A stretch of DNA of 64,000 nucleotides. Origin: Bacteroides sp. GTDB taxonomy: Bacteria > Bacteroidota > Bacteroidia > Bacteroidales > Bacteroidaceae. The notes beneath the pieces were generated by a model that saw nothing but the letters and a program-made list of their open reading frames with translations, was not told the origin of the DNA and made no database searches. Position numbers and translations under genes: made by a program. The stretch is taken from contig DXLM01000001.1 of NCBI GenBank assembly GCA_019414725.1, positions 62,001-126,000 of the forward strand, in the 5' to 3' direction. This document shows positions 32,432 through 44,800 of this stretch, in pieces. Each line of letters opens with the position of its first letter. Position 1 is the stretch's first letter.

Positions 32432-35400
32432 TTTATCATTGAAGCTTTTATAAGTCCATATAAACTTTTGGATAATCTATCTAGAGTTTTCTCATTTCTA
32501 TCGATGCAATCCTTAATTTGTCTCTAAAATCTTTCTGCATCTGCAGTTTTGGCCTCTATTCCAGCGATAGCTATTTTGGAGCCATTCTTTGCTAACTTTG
32601 CTCCTTTTCTCGCTGCTCTGGTAATAATTATTTCCTAGGGTTTTTGAGCAGATCTAACTCCGGCCCATTTAGAAGGATTAATATTATAATACTAACTTAA
32701 CTGAGCTTGCTACGCCTGACTTAGTTTCTATCTAATAGAGGAAAGTAGAGTAACATTATTATTATTTTCAGAAATCAACTATGAGGGTGCTATTCCTGCC
32801 TATAACTTTTTATGTAAGGCTAACTCTTCTTCCGTAAGTCCAGCTCCGTATCTATTAGGATCTGAGTTAACCGCATTTTGAATATCTGAATAAGCAAAAC
32901 GATCAGCTATAGCCTTGGACTCCTACTGTCTACTTCTAGCTTCAAACTCTAACTATTGTCCAAAGGTATCCCAAATGTTAAACTTTTTGGATAAGTAAGC
33001 CTATTCAAATTTACTCTTATCTTGGTCAGCTCCCCACTACTATGCTCTATTAAACATAGCCGTTTCATGTCGGTTAGCAGCATTTTCTTTTTCTTGTTGC
33101 CAAGCTAATTCATCATATTGTCGCTAAGTCTGATTACTCTTTTCTTTTCCGGCTGTTCTAGCTTCTTGTCCCTAAACTTCCGCTTGTAATTGTGTAGCAG
33201 TCTACAGACTTCCATCAGAAGTAATAGGTCTACTAGCCAACCTTCTAAGATCTGCGTAATTTCTCTCTCCCTACATTTCTGCATCTAAGTCACTCCTAGT
33301 ATAACGATGTACCTAGAATGGGTCTTTTAGTAGTGGAGTTACTGATTCTTTAGCCAAGTCTGTCATTCTTCTATTCATTCTGTCGGCATATACTGCCCTA
33401 GGAAGTCCATATGTAATAGTAGGATTGCCTAAGATAGTTCGTAGAATATTATTGTTGGCTTTAGAATTTTCTACTATGGGTTCTTCTTCTGCTACTGGTT
33501 CGTTTTTAACTAGCTCACTCACCTATCGTGGTGGAGAAACCTACCCTTCATCCTTTCTGGGCTTCTCTTTTAGCATCCAGTATCTAGTCTCTGGATCTAA
33601 ATAATACTCAAATCCAGCCTATTCTGCAAGTTTAATATCTGCATCTCTAGATGCCTAGTCCTTATAATCAGAATCTCTAGCCATAACTCTTCTATCATCT
33701 GTAATCTAGTCGTAGATTCCATCAATAGTCCAATTTCCAACTATAGAGTCTCCACTAGTAGGATTGGTAGACTGGATATCATAGTTATTAGTAAATCCAG
33801 GAGCTATAATTTCATCATTCCATCCCTAATTATTATAATCAGTCTAATATAAGCTTACAGACTATCCTTGCATTGGCTACTAAGTCCATTGAGAGTACAT
33901 AGTATAATGTCTTCTTTGGAACTCGTTAGCGTCATCAACCGTAATTTCGCCTTTTTTGATTTTATTAAGAACGGACTATAGTCTATTAGTTGTATTAAAC
34001 GTATAGGTGTCTTTTTTTCTTACTCCTGCTCTACCAGTTGGGGTAAGAACATTGCCATCCTAGTACTTAAGAATACCTCCCTACTTATCAAATTCTATTC
34101 CTAAGCTTATTTCCCTACTGTTTCTTGTGTCTCCTACTCCAAAATCCCTTCCGTATCCTTGTGCTCTAGCATACCCTGGTGTCCTATTCCACATCCTTAA
34201 CTATCTTATGTTAGGCCCAGAACCGGGGCGAATGGAAGATTTAATCTAAGGAGTACTTACTGTAGGTGCAGAACTCTACGGAACTACTAATTTATTATAT
34301 AGCGGGTTTTTTCTCGTAAACCAATTAATGGTTGGATCCCCAAACGTCCATCTACCAGTTTTTTGTAATAACCATTCATTAGATAGTCTTCTAGGAGTTA
34401 GTTGGCCGTTATTTACCTTAAATTGCCAAGGGATTCTTTCCATTGTAGAAATATCTAGGCTTCTGTCAATATAATCAACTCCTCCTCCAGTTTTAGGTTC
34501 CGCAGTAAATGGATGTCTTACTCTCTCCCACCTAGAAGTTTTAAACTTACTTCCTAACTGTTCAGACGAATTTCTAGAGCCTATAGCTTCTCTAAAGGCT
34601 TTATTTTGTGCCTCTAAAGTGGTAGCAGACGTAATTTGTTTAAATTGTTCTGGAGTTACTTTATAGGTTTTGCCAGATTCGGCAGTAATTGTTTTATAAG
34701 GAGCTTTTTCCTTAGTATTCTTTAATTGTCTATTTACTGACTTATTTCCTTTGACTGCTCTAGTTCCTCCTGCAATAGTCTACAGTCCAAACGATAAGGC
34801 TTTCCAATCATCTACGGTTAGGTCCTGCCCGTTCATTAATTTATTAGCGGCTTTTATAGCATCTCCTCCATTCTCAGATACACCCCATATAGTTAAAGCT
34901 GTAGGTAGTACATATTTAAGAGTCTTTGCTATCTTTCCAGCTTTCCCCACAGCTCCTAATCCAGGAATTAATCCAGCTACATCCATTAATAAGCCAAATC
35001 CTGCATTTCCAGCAGCCTACCACCCAGACACGCTATCATCGGATATATCTGCATAAAGATTAGCTCCAGTACTACCTAATCCAGCTATAGCAGAAGCAGC
35101 AGTCCCATATCCAGGAACAAATGCTGCTAAAATAGACCCTATGTCTGCAATAGCACTACCTATTCTCACTTTATCAATGGTGCTTAACTCTCCAGACTTT
35201 GGTACTCTTTCTCCTGCTTTTCTTTGCTCTGGGGTTCTAGTATCTTCATCTTTGGATTTTGTACTCTACTATGTCTGTTCCTACTTCTACTATTCCTCTC
35301 TTTGTTTTCGTACCTCTCTCTATCTCTACATAAAGCCACCTTGCTATAAATAATAAAGGACTCCTCCATTTTTATTACTTGGAACAGATTTATTCTTTTT

Positions 35401-36798
35401 ATACCAATCATAGGCCATAGCTTCTCGTAGTTTTTCATTAAGTATAACAGATTGGTCTTTATATTCCCCAGTAACAGGGTTATATGTTATTAAAGAATAA
35501 TTACTATAATCCTCGGAGCCTGGAATAATATATTCATCTCCATAGGCTTTCATATATCCTTCTTGTGCTGCAAATTTAAGCTTCTGAGCTAGATTAGCTC
35601 TTAATTTCCTCATTGCAGCTTTAGAACCTTCTATTGTAGATACTGGTTGTCCATTAATGATAGCATCTGCTTCAATCATAGGTTCTCTTATATCTTTAAG
35701 AAGTTGTTCAAAGTTTAACCAAGCTTTTACTTTATTGTCATCTCCCTCTATATCAGCATAGTCTTTCTCTAACATGCTTAATATAGCATCAGGATCGTAA
35801 TCACCTCCTTCTAATACTCCTGAGTATTTAGGTTGAAACTAATTATCTTTAGCCCACTAATCTAGCTCTGACATAGCCTTCATTCTAGCAGCCTAGTCTA
35901 TAATTTCCTAATCCTATTGTCTTTTCTATTCTGCTGCAATATATTCAGCTGCCTATTCTACTTCAGATTTCTACTACTGTTCTCCAGTACCAAAGAAGTT
36001 GTTTAAGAAACTACTACTTAGACCAGCCTAATTAAGCGCTATAGCATCCTCATGGTTATATCCATTGTCAAGATTTTCCATAGCTGCTCTTAATTTTGCT
36101 AAATAAGTATCTTTGTCCTTAAATGTAGTAGAAGAAAAGTCATAGTCACCTAAGTTTTTAATATAATTCTCTAGCTATTCTTTTAGATATGCTGCTCTGT
36201 TAGATGTTCCTCGTACCCCACCTTCTCCTATCTAATCCTTTTCCACATATGGAGCAAAATCAAAATCTCCTCCAGATGGATTATTCTAATCCATCCAGTA
36301 TTTTTCGAAGCCATGCTTAGATAAGTTGAAAGCATTAGAAGAATTGTTAGACGGATTTTGTTTAGAGTAGTCTCTTAGTGCTATACCTACCTTATTAAGA
36401 TAGGTAGCTACCTACCTATTAGCAGAAAAAGTATTAAAGTTCTTCTATTTTCTTTTTCTAAGTAAATTATAATCGTCTGTTGTAATTCTCTACCCCTTAT
36501 TATTATAATAATACTCAGAACCAACTGGGTCTATATTATCATCATCAGTGTTACTGAACTCACCTTTGTTATCAAATATAGCTCCAGAATAATCTGTATA
36601 AAATCTTCCAGTGTTATTAGACAACTAATCTTTCAATCCCGTTAGATATTTATCAAAAGCGTTTTTAAACTCCTGTTGCTACCCTTCATTCCAATTCTTA
36701 CTTGCAACATAGGATTGATAATTAGTTTCTAAATTATGGATATAGTCCTTTAAGTCGAACTCATCGTCTCCAAATTTATATTTAACTCGTGTTGCCAT
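32428..36798 (-). CDS. large hypothetical protein with Gly/Ala-rich hydrophobic segments
   Basis: 1456 residues with TAG as Gln, ATG 36796-36798 to TGA 32428. The N-terminal ~500 residues are hydrophilic and helical with many Gln. Two hydrophobic Gly/Ala-rich segments follow in the middle (SILAAFVPGYGTAASAIAGL and DVAGLIPGLGAVGKAGKIAK). The C-terminal part is a long Gln/Glu/Arg-rich helical region. The pattern of soluble arms around membrane-active segments is like ejection or cargo proteins of podoviruses, but the homology is not shown. A hairpin terminator lies immediately upstream, so it may begin a separate transcript. Confidence 0.7.
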
Positions 36799-36820
36799 AA
36801 TTTATCCTGTAAAATAAAAT

Positions 36821-36849
36821 AGGGGTATACCTAGTTTAGATATACCCCT
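36821..36849 (-). terminator. hairpin terminator upstream of the giant-gene block
   Basis: A nine-base perfect stem (aggggtata at 36821-36829 with tatacccct at 36841-36849) is followed on the minus strand by ATTTTATTTT. It lies between the small Pro/Ala-rich gene and the 1456-residue gene, so it could end or attenuate transcripts arriving from the structural genes and lower expression of the giant proteins. Confidence 0.75.
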
Positions 36850-36863
36850 ACGTGTTAAATTTG

Positions 36864-37154
36864 TTAAGCGTTTATACGTCTCACTAAACGACCGCCTCTA
36901 CGGTAAACAGGTTCCCCTTCTGCTGGAGCTGGGGTAGCTTCCTGTGGGGCAGCTTCCTGTGGATTACCTCCACCTCCCAATGCTTCGATTAACATTTGGC
37001 ATACTTGCATAGCTATTTCACAATCTTGTCCTTGAACAGCTTGCTGTGCTCCTTGAAGTAACATAGCTGTTGGGTCTTCACCACCTTGAGGCGCTGGAGC
37101 AGGTGCTCCTGCAGGCATCGGTCCTCCTGCCTAAAACTTATTTCCTAACTTCAT
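36864..37154 (-). CDS. small Pro/Ala-rich protein with basic tail
   Basis: 96 residues from ATG 37152-37154 with one TAG as Gln at residue 8; an alternative ATG at 37116-37118, preceded by GGAGGA, would need no TAG and give 84 residues. The protein is Pro, Ala, Gly and Gln rich, with a short helical core containing two Cys residues (CEIAMQVCQMLIEALGG) and a basic C-terminus (YRRGGRLVRRINA). Proteins of this make-up occur near crAss-like lysozyme and tail genes, but no function is known to me. Confidence 0.65.
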
Positions 37155-37268
37155 AAATTAAAAATTTAAAATGTAATTAATGCACTAATTATCTATCTAT
37201 CTTATGTACTTCAATACTACATATTAAGATCTTCATAACCAAGAATTTTTGATACGATGTGTATATTG

Positions 37269-37886
37269 TTAATTTTCGTCGTTAGAATTTTTGTCTTTTC
37301 CTTCCGGAACTTCCACATATTCTGGCGGACGAGTATTTTGACCCTTTAATACCTTAAATATATATTTGCCCAAAGATTTGCAATATTTATCATAATCTTT
37401 GTCTTTATTTTCGTAAGCCTTTTTAGCTTTCTTAATGAGAGTTCTTGTTTCTTTTCTACTTACGATTCTTTCACCTCCCTAGAGATACATCTAAGTAGTA
37501 CCATCTGGAGCAAGCACCTTCATAACATATTTGTCATAATCTTCAGAGTCGTCTATTTCAAAATCATCTCCTTCTACAATACCAGAATCCTAATTAACTT
37601 CTAGAATATACTTAGCGTTCATGAACGGAACTAAAGTTTCATCTTCTGGCTAAGCCTTATATACTAAGACTACTTCATCATTATCGTTAATGGCTATCTA
37701 GTCTAAAGGTATTTTAGTATCTTTCATCCACATTTCTCTAGTATCTTCATCCTCCCAGACAAATAAGGCTCCTCTATCCGGGGGAAGATAATCTATATTC
37801 ATAAGCCCTCGTCTTTTATCCTCCTCAGATTTTAATAAATCACATATATAAGACTTATTCCCTATGTTAACTTTAACTTGCTCCAT
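37269..37886 (-). CDS. DUF192 family protein
   Basis: 205 residues with TAG as Gln, ATG 37884-37886 to TAA 37269. The N-terminal ~100 residues fit DUF192: VKVNIG near the start, RRGLM at residues 25-29, then FVWEDE and MWMKDTKIPLD, followed by DEVVLVY. DUF192 proteins are small beta-rich proteins of unknown biochemical function, often secreted in bacteria; no signal peptide is present here. The C-terminal half is a highly charged tail (acidic middle, then RKETRTLIKKAKKAYEN). The gene overlaps the upstream homing endonuclease by 14 bases. A divergent copy of its first ~41 codons forms the start of that endonuclease. Confidence 0.8.
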
Positions 37887-38670
37887 TTTTTCTATACGCT
37901 TTGTATTTTTTGTTTTTTAATAGGTAGTTATCTCGAATAGCGTGCCCTACCGCAGATTCATCCAGTTCTAACCATAGAGATGCCTATCTCGCAGATGAAA
38001 ATTCTTTTTCTTCTCCTGTTTCTAAATCTAAAAGAACAACAGCTTTAGATTGTTTATTATGTAATCTTATTTTTTCTTTACGTTCTTCAGAAAGTTTTCT
38101 TCCTGTATATAAAGCTCTATACAACTATTTATTTTCCTCACTACAGCGCTTCCCTTTTTCTGATTTACTTATCTTTTTCTTGGTCTCTTCGGAACAAATC
38201 CTTCCAGTATTAGCCTTTTTTAATGCTTCTCTAGTAGTTTCAGGCATAGGAATCCCTCGACTGCCATCCCCTCCATTGGTGGCATTATAGCTTATATTTT
38301 CACTTTTATAAAGCTTAATCCAAAACATTTCTTGGCACTTTGCTTGATTTTCAGATAACTTTTCGTGTAGTATAATATGATCGAAGTTATCCCATCCATA
38401 CTTTTCTATAGCCCTATAGAAAAATTGAGATTTATAACCCAGTCCGTTCTACCATCGTTTTTTTGGGTTGTTTTGGCAAGTTATCCCTATGTAGCATTTG
38501 CCATTTATCTTATTTTCATGCTTATATACAAAATAATAAGTATCTTCTAGCATACCTTCATCGGGAGGAAGATTTTCTACTCCCATTAGACCTTTCTTTC
38601 TATCTTCTTCTGTCTTGGCAATTTGACAATTATATGTCTTATCGCCTACATTTACCTTTACTCTATCCAT
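37873..38670 (-). CDS. GIY-YIG homing endonuclease with a DUF192-derived N-terminus
   Basis: 265 residues with three TAG codons read as Gln, ATG 38668-38670 to TAA 37873. Residues 1-41 match the start of the neighbouring DUF192 protein at 22 of 41 positions. Residues 45-62 are the GIY-YIG core (YYFVYK, then GKCYIG). The GIY-YIG region runs to ~145, including YNATNGGDGSRG. Residues ~148-200 look like NUMOD3-type DNA-binding repeats (TGR, SEETKKKIS, then TGRKLSEERKEKI). Residues ~205-260 resemble NUMOD1 (LDLETGEEKEFSSA). Such enzymes cut a specific site and spread by repair. Here the enzyme lies directly before an intact DUF192 gene and shares its start region, so it may have moved into this locus carrying part of a donor DUF192 gene. 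Its stop overlaps that gene by 14 bases. Confidence 0.85.
38548..38670 (-). pseudogene. truncated DUF192 copy forming the endonuclease start
   Basis: The first 41 codons of the endonuclease gene correspond to the first 41 of the DUF192 gene at 37269-37886: MDRVKVNVGDKTY against MEQVKVNIGNKSY, then KKGLM against RRGLM, then LPPDEGML against LPPDRGAL. After this the copy lacks five residues (FVWED) but shares EDT, encoded by the same nine bases in both (38539-38547 and 37740-37748), before the endonuclease core begins. This looks like a partial DUF192 gene captured or left by insertion; translation continues in frame. Confidence 0.65.
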
Positions 38671-39902
38671 TATTTATATTTAGAATTATAAACTGAATCT
38701 AGAGAACTTACGTAAGAAGCTCTTCTAGTGGCTTCTTCTATTCCTCCTTTAGGTCTTACATAGCCGAGACTAAAAGCTCTTGCCTTACCGGATGCTGGAG
38801 TTCTTGCATTAATAAATACCTTTCTAGCACCTTCAGCACTTTTGTATCCAGACCCTGTTCCTCCATGATGCCATAAGCCTTCTCCAGTTTTTTGTTCGTT
38901 CTTAACAGTGTTAACTATATATTCTGCTTGTCGTTGAAGTTCTGGGTCTATTCCCTTTTGTACTGATCCTCTCATCTTATATGATTTCATATGGTTATAT
39001 CTGTCGGTACCAAATCCCCACTAGACTAACCCTCTTCCTGGCCCTCCTCTAAGCTACTTTTTGTGAGGGTCTGCCCCGCTTTCAGGAAGAATAGAAGATA
39101 ATATACTTAAAGAAGTATTATAACCTAAGTTCTTAGAGAAGTAGTTATGTAGCCAATCAGAATTTTCCCAATTAACTGGAAATTTACTAGATAAATTCTA
39201 TCTTGCCTTTTCTGGAGGACTAAGTACTTTTCCTGCCTACTAATACTTTATAATACCACCGTCCTTGAAACTCCTGAATACCGCTGCAACTCTATCAGCA
39301 TAGTCAGTAGCTTCTGCATACCTTCTCTTACCTTTATTCTTACCAGTAAGTTTGGCGGTAAACGTATTAATATCATCATTTTCATCAAAATCATATAAGT
39401 GTTTCAAGAACTATAACTTATCAGCTGCATATTCATCCATAGAATTATAAGAGCGGAATTTCTATTTGATGGGATTGCCTTTAGCGTCATGGTCATTTCC
39501 CATAACATAGTCACCTTTCCATTTAGCTCCAGTGGTTAAGTTTCCAAAGTTGAATTTACCTTGCGCAGAACGTCCCCAACCGCTTTCCTGAGCATCTTGG
39601 GCAATTAACATCTTTATTGCATTATCATTAGTTACTCCTGCTTTTCTATAAGCAGCCGCTAAGTCAGTTATCCAAGCATTCCTATCCCTGTAAGGACTAT
39701 TCCATCTTTGGATTGAGCTAAACTTGGGTCTCTAAACAGTGGAAGTATAATATTTAGGAGTCTATACGTCTTCCTAATCAGGCTTACTCTATGGGGCATC
39801 AGAAGTAACTAGTTGATAGGATTCTGGAAATTTGAACTCTGGGATGGTTCTAGAGGGAGTTTCAATGCGCTTATAAGACACTAACAAATCATTTAGAGCC
39901 AT
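38670..39902 (-). CDS. two-domain peptidoglycan hydrolase
   Basis: 410 residues with TAG as Gln, ATG 39900-39902 to TAA 38670-38672. Residues ~70-215 match a glucosaminidase (GH73-like) domain with MLIAQDAQESGWGRSA, where Glu106 is the likely catalytic acid. Residues ~245-375 match the phage tail lysozyme family (Phage_lysozyme2): WLHNYFSKNLGYN, ILPESGADP (Glu274) and RGLVQWGFG. Both act on peptidoglycan glycan strands or cross-links; two such domains in one virion-region protein suggest local opening of the cell wall during entry. The gene overlaps the upstream gene by 14 bases, and its stop overlaps the endonuclease start. Twelve or so TAG codons lie inside. Confidence 0.85.
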
Positions 39903-41808
39903 CTATTATTCCTCCTTGTTTTAATGTGTTAATTAAACCTGTTCTATCATCTGTGTTAAATAATATTTCTTTTACTAACAGTTTTCCAGCTTCTATTGCT
40001 ACTTCATCCTTTTCTTTCTGAGAGTATTCATAGTCTGTATATTTAGAGTATAACTCCTCCAGCTTTTTAGTAACTTCTAGTGTAAATATTATTTCATTTT
40101 TTTCTATCTCTGCCTATTGCTCTCCTTCATTATCTATAACTGGAATACCTTTCTTAGTCAAGTTATCAGCATTTTCCATGTTATGTTTGCGAGCATGAAG
40201 AGCACCTTCTGGAATTATATTTTTCTAATTAGTTTCTTCTATTTCTGGAGCGTCTATAGGTTCGGGTTTACCACCATTTTTAAATTGTTTAGGCTTCTTT
40301 CTATAGAAGTATCTATCTTTCTCAAAGACTAAATCATGAGAATCTTTTAATCCATTTTCCCCAGAATGATAAGTATCAGTTTCGAAATGAACTTCTGGAT
40401 TACTCTATTCATTTCCTAGCTTTAAAAATTCATAATCTCCATTGGGTAACTGATAGATGCTTCGTAGGTGATTCTTTCCAATTCTTAAATCTTCATCAGA
40501 AGATTTTCTCCATGCTTCTAACTCCTCAAATGGTAGTACTTCAAAAGCTTTCTTAAGGTCGTAATTATTCGACAACCTATCTTTTGGAACAGTATCGTAC
40601 CAAGACTAGAAAGTAATCTTCGGAGCTGCTCCTGTTATTCCATCTACTTTCTCAGTTTTTCCTCCTTCCTATAGAGTTATAATAGGAGTCCATTCTAATT
40701 CTCCTCCAGATTCAAACTACTCTACAGCTTCGGTTATAACGGGTTGCCACTCATTCAAATCTATCGCTCCCTATATCTAACCTCCTAATTTATGAGACTA
40801 TATATTAAGTTTTTTAATTCTCTGTAATTTAGTTCCAAGTCTAGCAGCTCTCATATATCTCTAATCATAGCCGCCATTTAGGTTGAAGCCATACTAAATA
40901 TGGTTCAAATCCGACATATTAGTAGCTATAGAAGATAAATCAGAAGCCTAGTTAGCTATATTAGTCATAGTCGCCTATTGGGACTCTGTTCTATTTATGA
41001 ATCTGTTGGCTGACCTTCTTGCCCCTCCACTGAATAATCCATATTTCTTTCCAGCTTTTTCTTCTGCTGATGCTATATTTCTAACAGTTCCGCCGTAAGA
41101 ACCTCCTACCTATTCTATAGTATCTCTATTAGCAGAAAAATCCCTAGTTTTCTTACCGAAGAAACCATTAACCATACCAACTGGAGTAAGAGATAATAAT
41201 TTGCTACCTAGTACAGCATCGGTTTTAGTCATAGAATCCGTACCCATTCCACCCCATTTGGTTAATACGTCACTAACTAAACCTCCTGCCTTCATTATTC
41301 CTCCGACTAGAGGATTTATGCCCATTACTACATTTGAAGCCTGGTCAAACGCCTAGTCTCCTGCTTGCTATAATGAACCATATTTACCAAGGTATCCATC
41401 TTTATCACCTCCAATTAGTCCGCTTAGGAAGTCTGAGGCTTGTCCTACCGTATTCCATCCTCCTAGTTTCTAGAAAGTTCCCTATGATTTCTAAGGTGCA
41501 GTACCTACAGACATACTCTTTATCTATGTAATAGCTTTAGAGGAATCTCTATCGTTTTTTAGCTTTAAGCTAAATAAGTCTCCCATTCTAGCATTAAAAT
41601 CTATAAGACTATTAGTAGGAGCCATTATCTATTCAGCTCTGTTTCTGAAATCAGCGCTATAATCAGTTCCCAGCAAATTCTACTAAGTAATAGCATTACC
41701 AGGGATGGCTAATTCATTCGTAGTCATATATGGATTCCCAGAAGGAATGGAAAGCCCATAATAGGCTTTCGCTATTCTTCTGACTTTATTTATATTCTTA
41801 TTAAGCAT
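39889..41808 (-). CDS. hypothetical virion-region protein
   Basis: 639 residues with TAG as Gln, ATG 41806-41808 to TGA 39889. The N-terminal ~130 residues are helical. A Gly-rich hydrophobic stretch lies around 155-185 (PLVGGIMKAGGLVSDVL). The C-terminal half is acidic and Glu/Lys rich with mixed structure (VEQFESGGELEWTPII, then a charged tail). No known fold is recognised. It sits between the 1988-residue structural gene and the lysozyme, overlapping both, so it may be a tail or ejection component. Confidence 0.65.
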
Positions 41809-44800
41809 AACTAATTCTATATACAGTATTTAAGAAATCTATAACAGCTAATTCTTCTCCGGAATATCTAATTCTTATCTTTAAGAATTTATCCTTAACA
41901 TCTAACTCTTTTCTATTCTATGCTTCTCCAAAGTTATATCTATAAATACTAACATCGTCTAACCAGTTAGTTAAATCCAACGGTTTCCAATTTCCTTCGG
42001 AATTGTATCCAGATAAATCATATAAATTGTAAAGAGCGTTATCTTCTCCCCACTCTGGATGTACTGGGTCATTTCCTGGGAAATCTATACCACCAGCTGA
42101 TAAAACCTAATCCGGTATAGGAGAATTATAAATAGGAAGAGTTGGTAAGCTTTGTGAACTATTCTTGGCTTTTGCCCAAGTAGAGTTCTGAGGCTATATT
42201 AAGGAACCAGAGAATTTCCTTTGATATTCATTCTTATAGCATACTAAAATAGGATTAATTGTAACTTTCCATCTGTCCTCTAAATACTAACAATTAGCGG
42301 AGATAATTGACCTTGAATCATCCTAACTCAAATCGTCTATATCTACAGCCATAGCATGATTCCAGATTCGATATTCTTGTCTATTTGGATAGTAAACTAC
42401 TTCCGCTCCAGATAAATGACGATAATCGTGTGAATCTGGATAAGTTACATGAATATAATAATCCTCTATCTCATTGATAGTATCTTGTCTAGTATAGTAC
42501 TTATGTGGGAAGTCCGCAGACTTTGGCTACTATCTAGGTTGAACTTTCAAGAAGTTCCTATCATAAGAAATATCAGCTCCATTGTATTGCCACAATGCTT
42601 TCATAGCTTCCTGTCTAAAATACATATTTACCTTATCTTTTGCAAAGTCGTAGGTCTCCCCAATTATTTCATAGTGGAAAGATTCAGGTTTTGCCTTATT
42701 AGCGACAATTTCAAGATTAGTAAATATCTTATGTATAGAAGGGTCGTTCACTACTACACATTCAAATTCAAATGGATGCTGTCTTCCGTACCAATAAGTA
42801 GGATATATATCATCTGCTATGTCAATTAGCCCAGCCTAGCCGTGCTTCCAAAAATCTGTAGATAAGAACTATAAGTTCCATCTAGGAGCTATTCCTACAA
42901 CAGATTCATAATATCCAGCATCTACTAGAGATGTTCCTGACTAAAATCCCGCTTTCATATTGTAATAGGAATCACTTAGTTTAGACTAATTATCACTATC
43001 AACGATAGATATTGTAGCCTTAATATTAAGTAAGGTTACTATTTTATCAGGATTTATCATCTCTTCTCTAGGAAGAGTAGGACGCTTTCCAGTAATGTCC
43101 TTGAATATAGGATAATCCAACACATCAGTTATTTCTAATGTATTCCCTTCGATAGAGTCTCCCACCTTAACTTTATTAACCTCGTAGTCTGCATACTAAT
43201 GTCCCGCACTATTCCTATAATATAATTCAGATAATAGGGATTTAGCAGTATATAGAGCTTGGTAAGTATAGAACGTGTCTCCAGCACCGTCAGACACTTC
43301 AGTCATTTCCTATCCATCCTTATAGTAGACTGGACTATATTCATCTCCTCCTTCCTTGAATTTTAGACAATATAGAGGCATGAAAGCTCCTGCAAACATA
43401 GCATCATCTGGAAGATATATACCTCCCTTAGCTTCTCCACAATTTAGAGGGACTATGTCAAACTTCTTATAGTTTCCATACTAATCTCTCTACAAGGAGT
43501 AGGAAATCTAATAGTGAAGCTAGGCATCTGGAAGTATTCTATTACTTAAGGATAATATTCCAATGTATTTTTTCCTACTAGTTCCATCATTCGCTACAGT
43601 ATAGTTTTGAGTTACCCACTCACCTTTCTTATTCACATAGGAAACTGGAACCTTAAAGTTAGTTACTACTTCTCCCTATTCATTTTCAGAGTTCTCTATA
43701 ATTACATTAGATAGTGTAATACCGTCAGCAAAAGAACTTTCAGTATGACTTGTTCCCAGTTTAGCAATCCACTTAGAAGTATTTCTATCGAATGAGAATG
43801 GAATATTATTTATATTTTCCATATAGCTAGGAACCCAACTATAGAATGTTATAAATTTCTATAATAACTCATTCCAGCATAGATTCCAAACCTTTTCTTC
43901 AAAGCCATAAGTATTGTCATAGAAAGTAAATAATACGTCTCGCTTGAAGGCGTTATATACTGTCTTTACATTTCTAATACCTATTTTGGGAGTAAGCTCT
44001 CTTTCCCCTAGAGTAATATTCTTATTCAGAAATTCTTGTACTCTAAAGTCAGAAATACAAGTAAGAGTATTACCGTCAGTGCGCCAAATCTTCTTGGCAA
44101 CAGTATCAACTCCATAAACATATTGCGCAGAATCTCCAGTCTTTCCTGGAACTTTGAGGACACTTTCGGGCCACTGACTACCAAACATATCAGAGATAAT
44201 TTTTGGGTTCTCTGGAAGCACATTAGATGTGTTTATATAGACATTTCCACCTGTTCCCTCACCTGCGACTGCTCTTTCATTGACAGGTATCAATGCTATA
44301 CCATGTTCAAATACACATAAAAGATTAGACTCAAGAGAAATTAATTTTACTATTTCTCCGTATTCGCGAGTATAATCTCTATAATGAGTACCTTGGAAAA
44401 CTCTAAATCCGTTCTTATAGGCATCATTAACGTGAATATCAGAATACATAATACGAGTTCCAAACCAGTTCTTTATATAGGGAACATCAGGAAGTTCAAA
44501 GTTCCATCTTTCACTTAAGGATTTAGTAAAACCTTTGTTGTATACCTATGATTCTGGGTGTTTATATGTTCCCTCAGTACTCATAGGAAGGTATGGATAG
44601 TATCCTCTCGGATGTCCACACATAGCCGTTTCATCTACATTAGATCCATCTAAGGTTCTTATATTTAAATTATTAGAGGAGCGTATTTTAAATGTTACCC
44701 ACATTCCTAACTATACTGCATTAACATCTCCCAAATTTATACTTTCATATTTTTCTACATTATCAGTGTCATAATTATCTCTCCATGTTTTTTCGTCAAC

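Noticed and set aside
37155..37268. A possible tRNA, including a suppressor tRNA, in the gap before the small Pro/Ala gene.
   Set aside because: No cloverleaf arms, T-loop GGTTCGA-like sequence or CCA-compatible end could be found on either strand. No tRNA was recognised elsewhere in the window.
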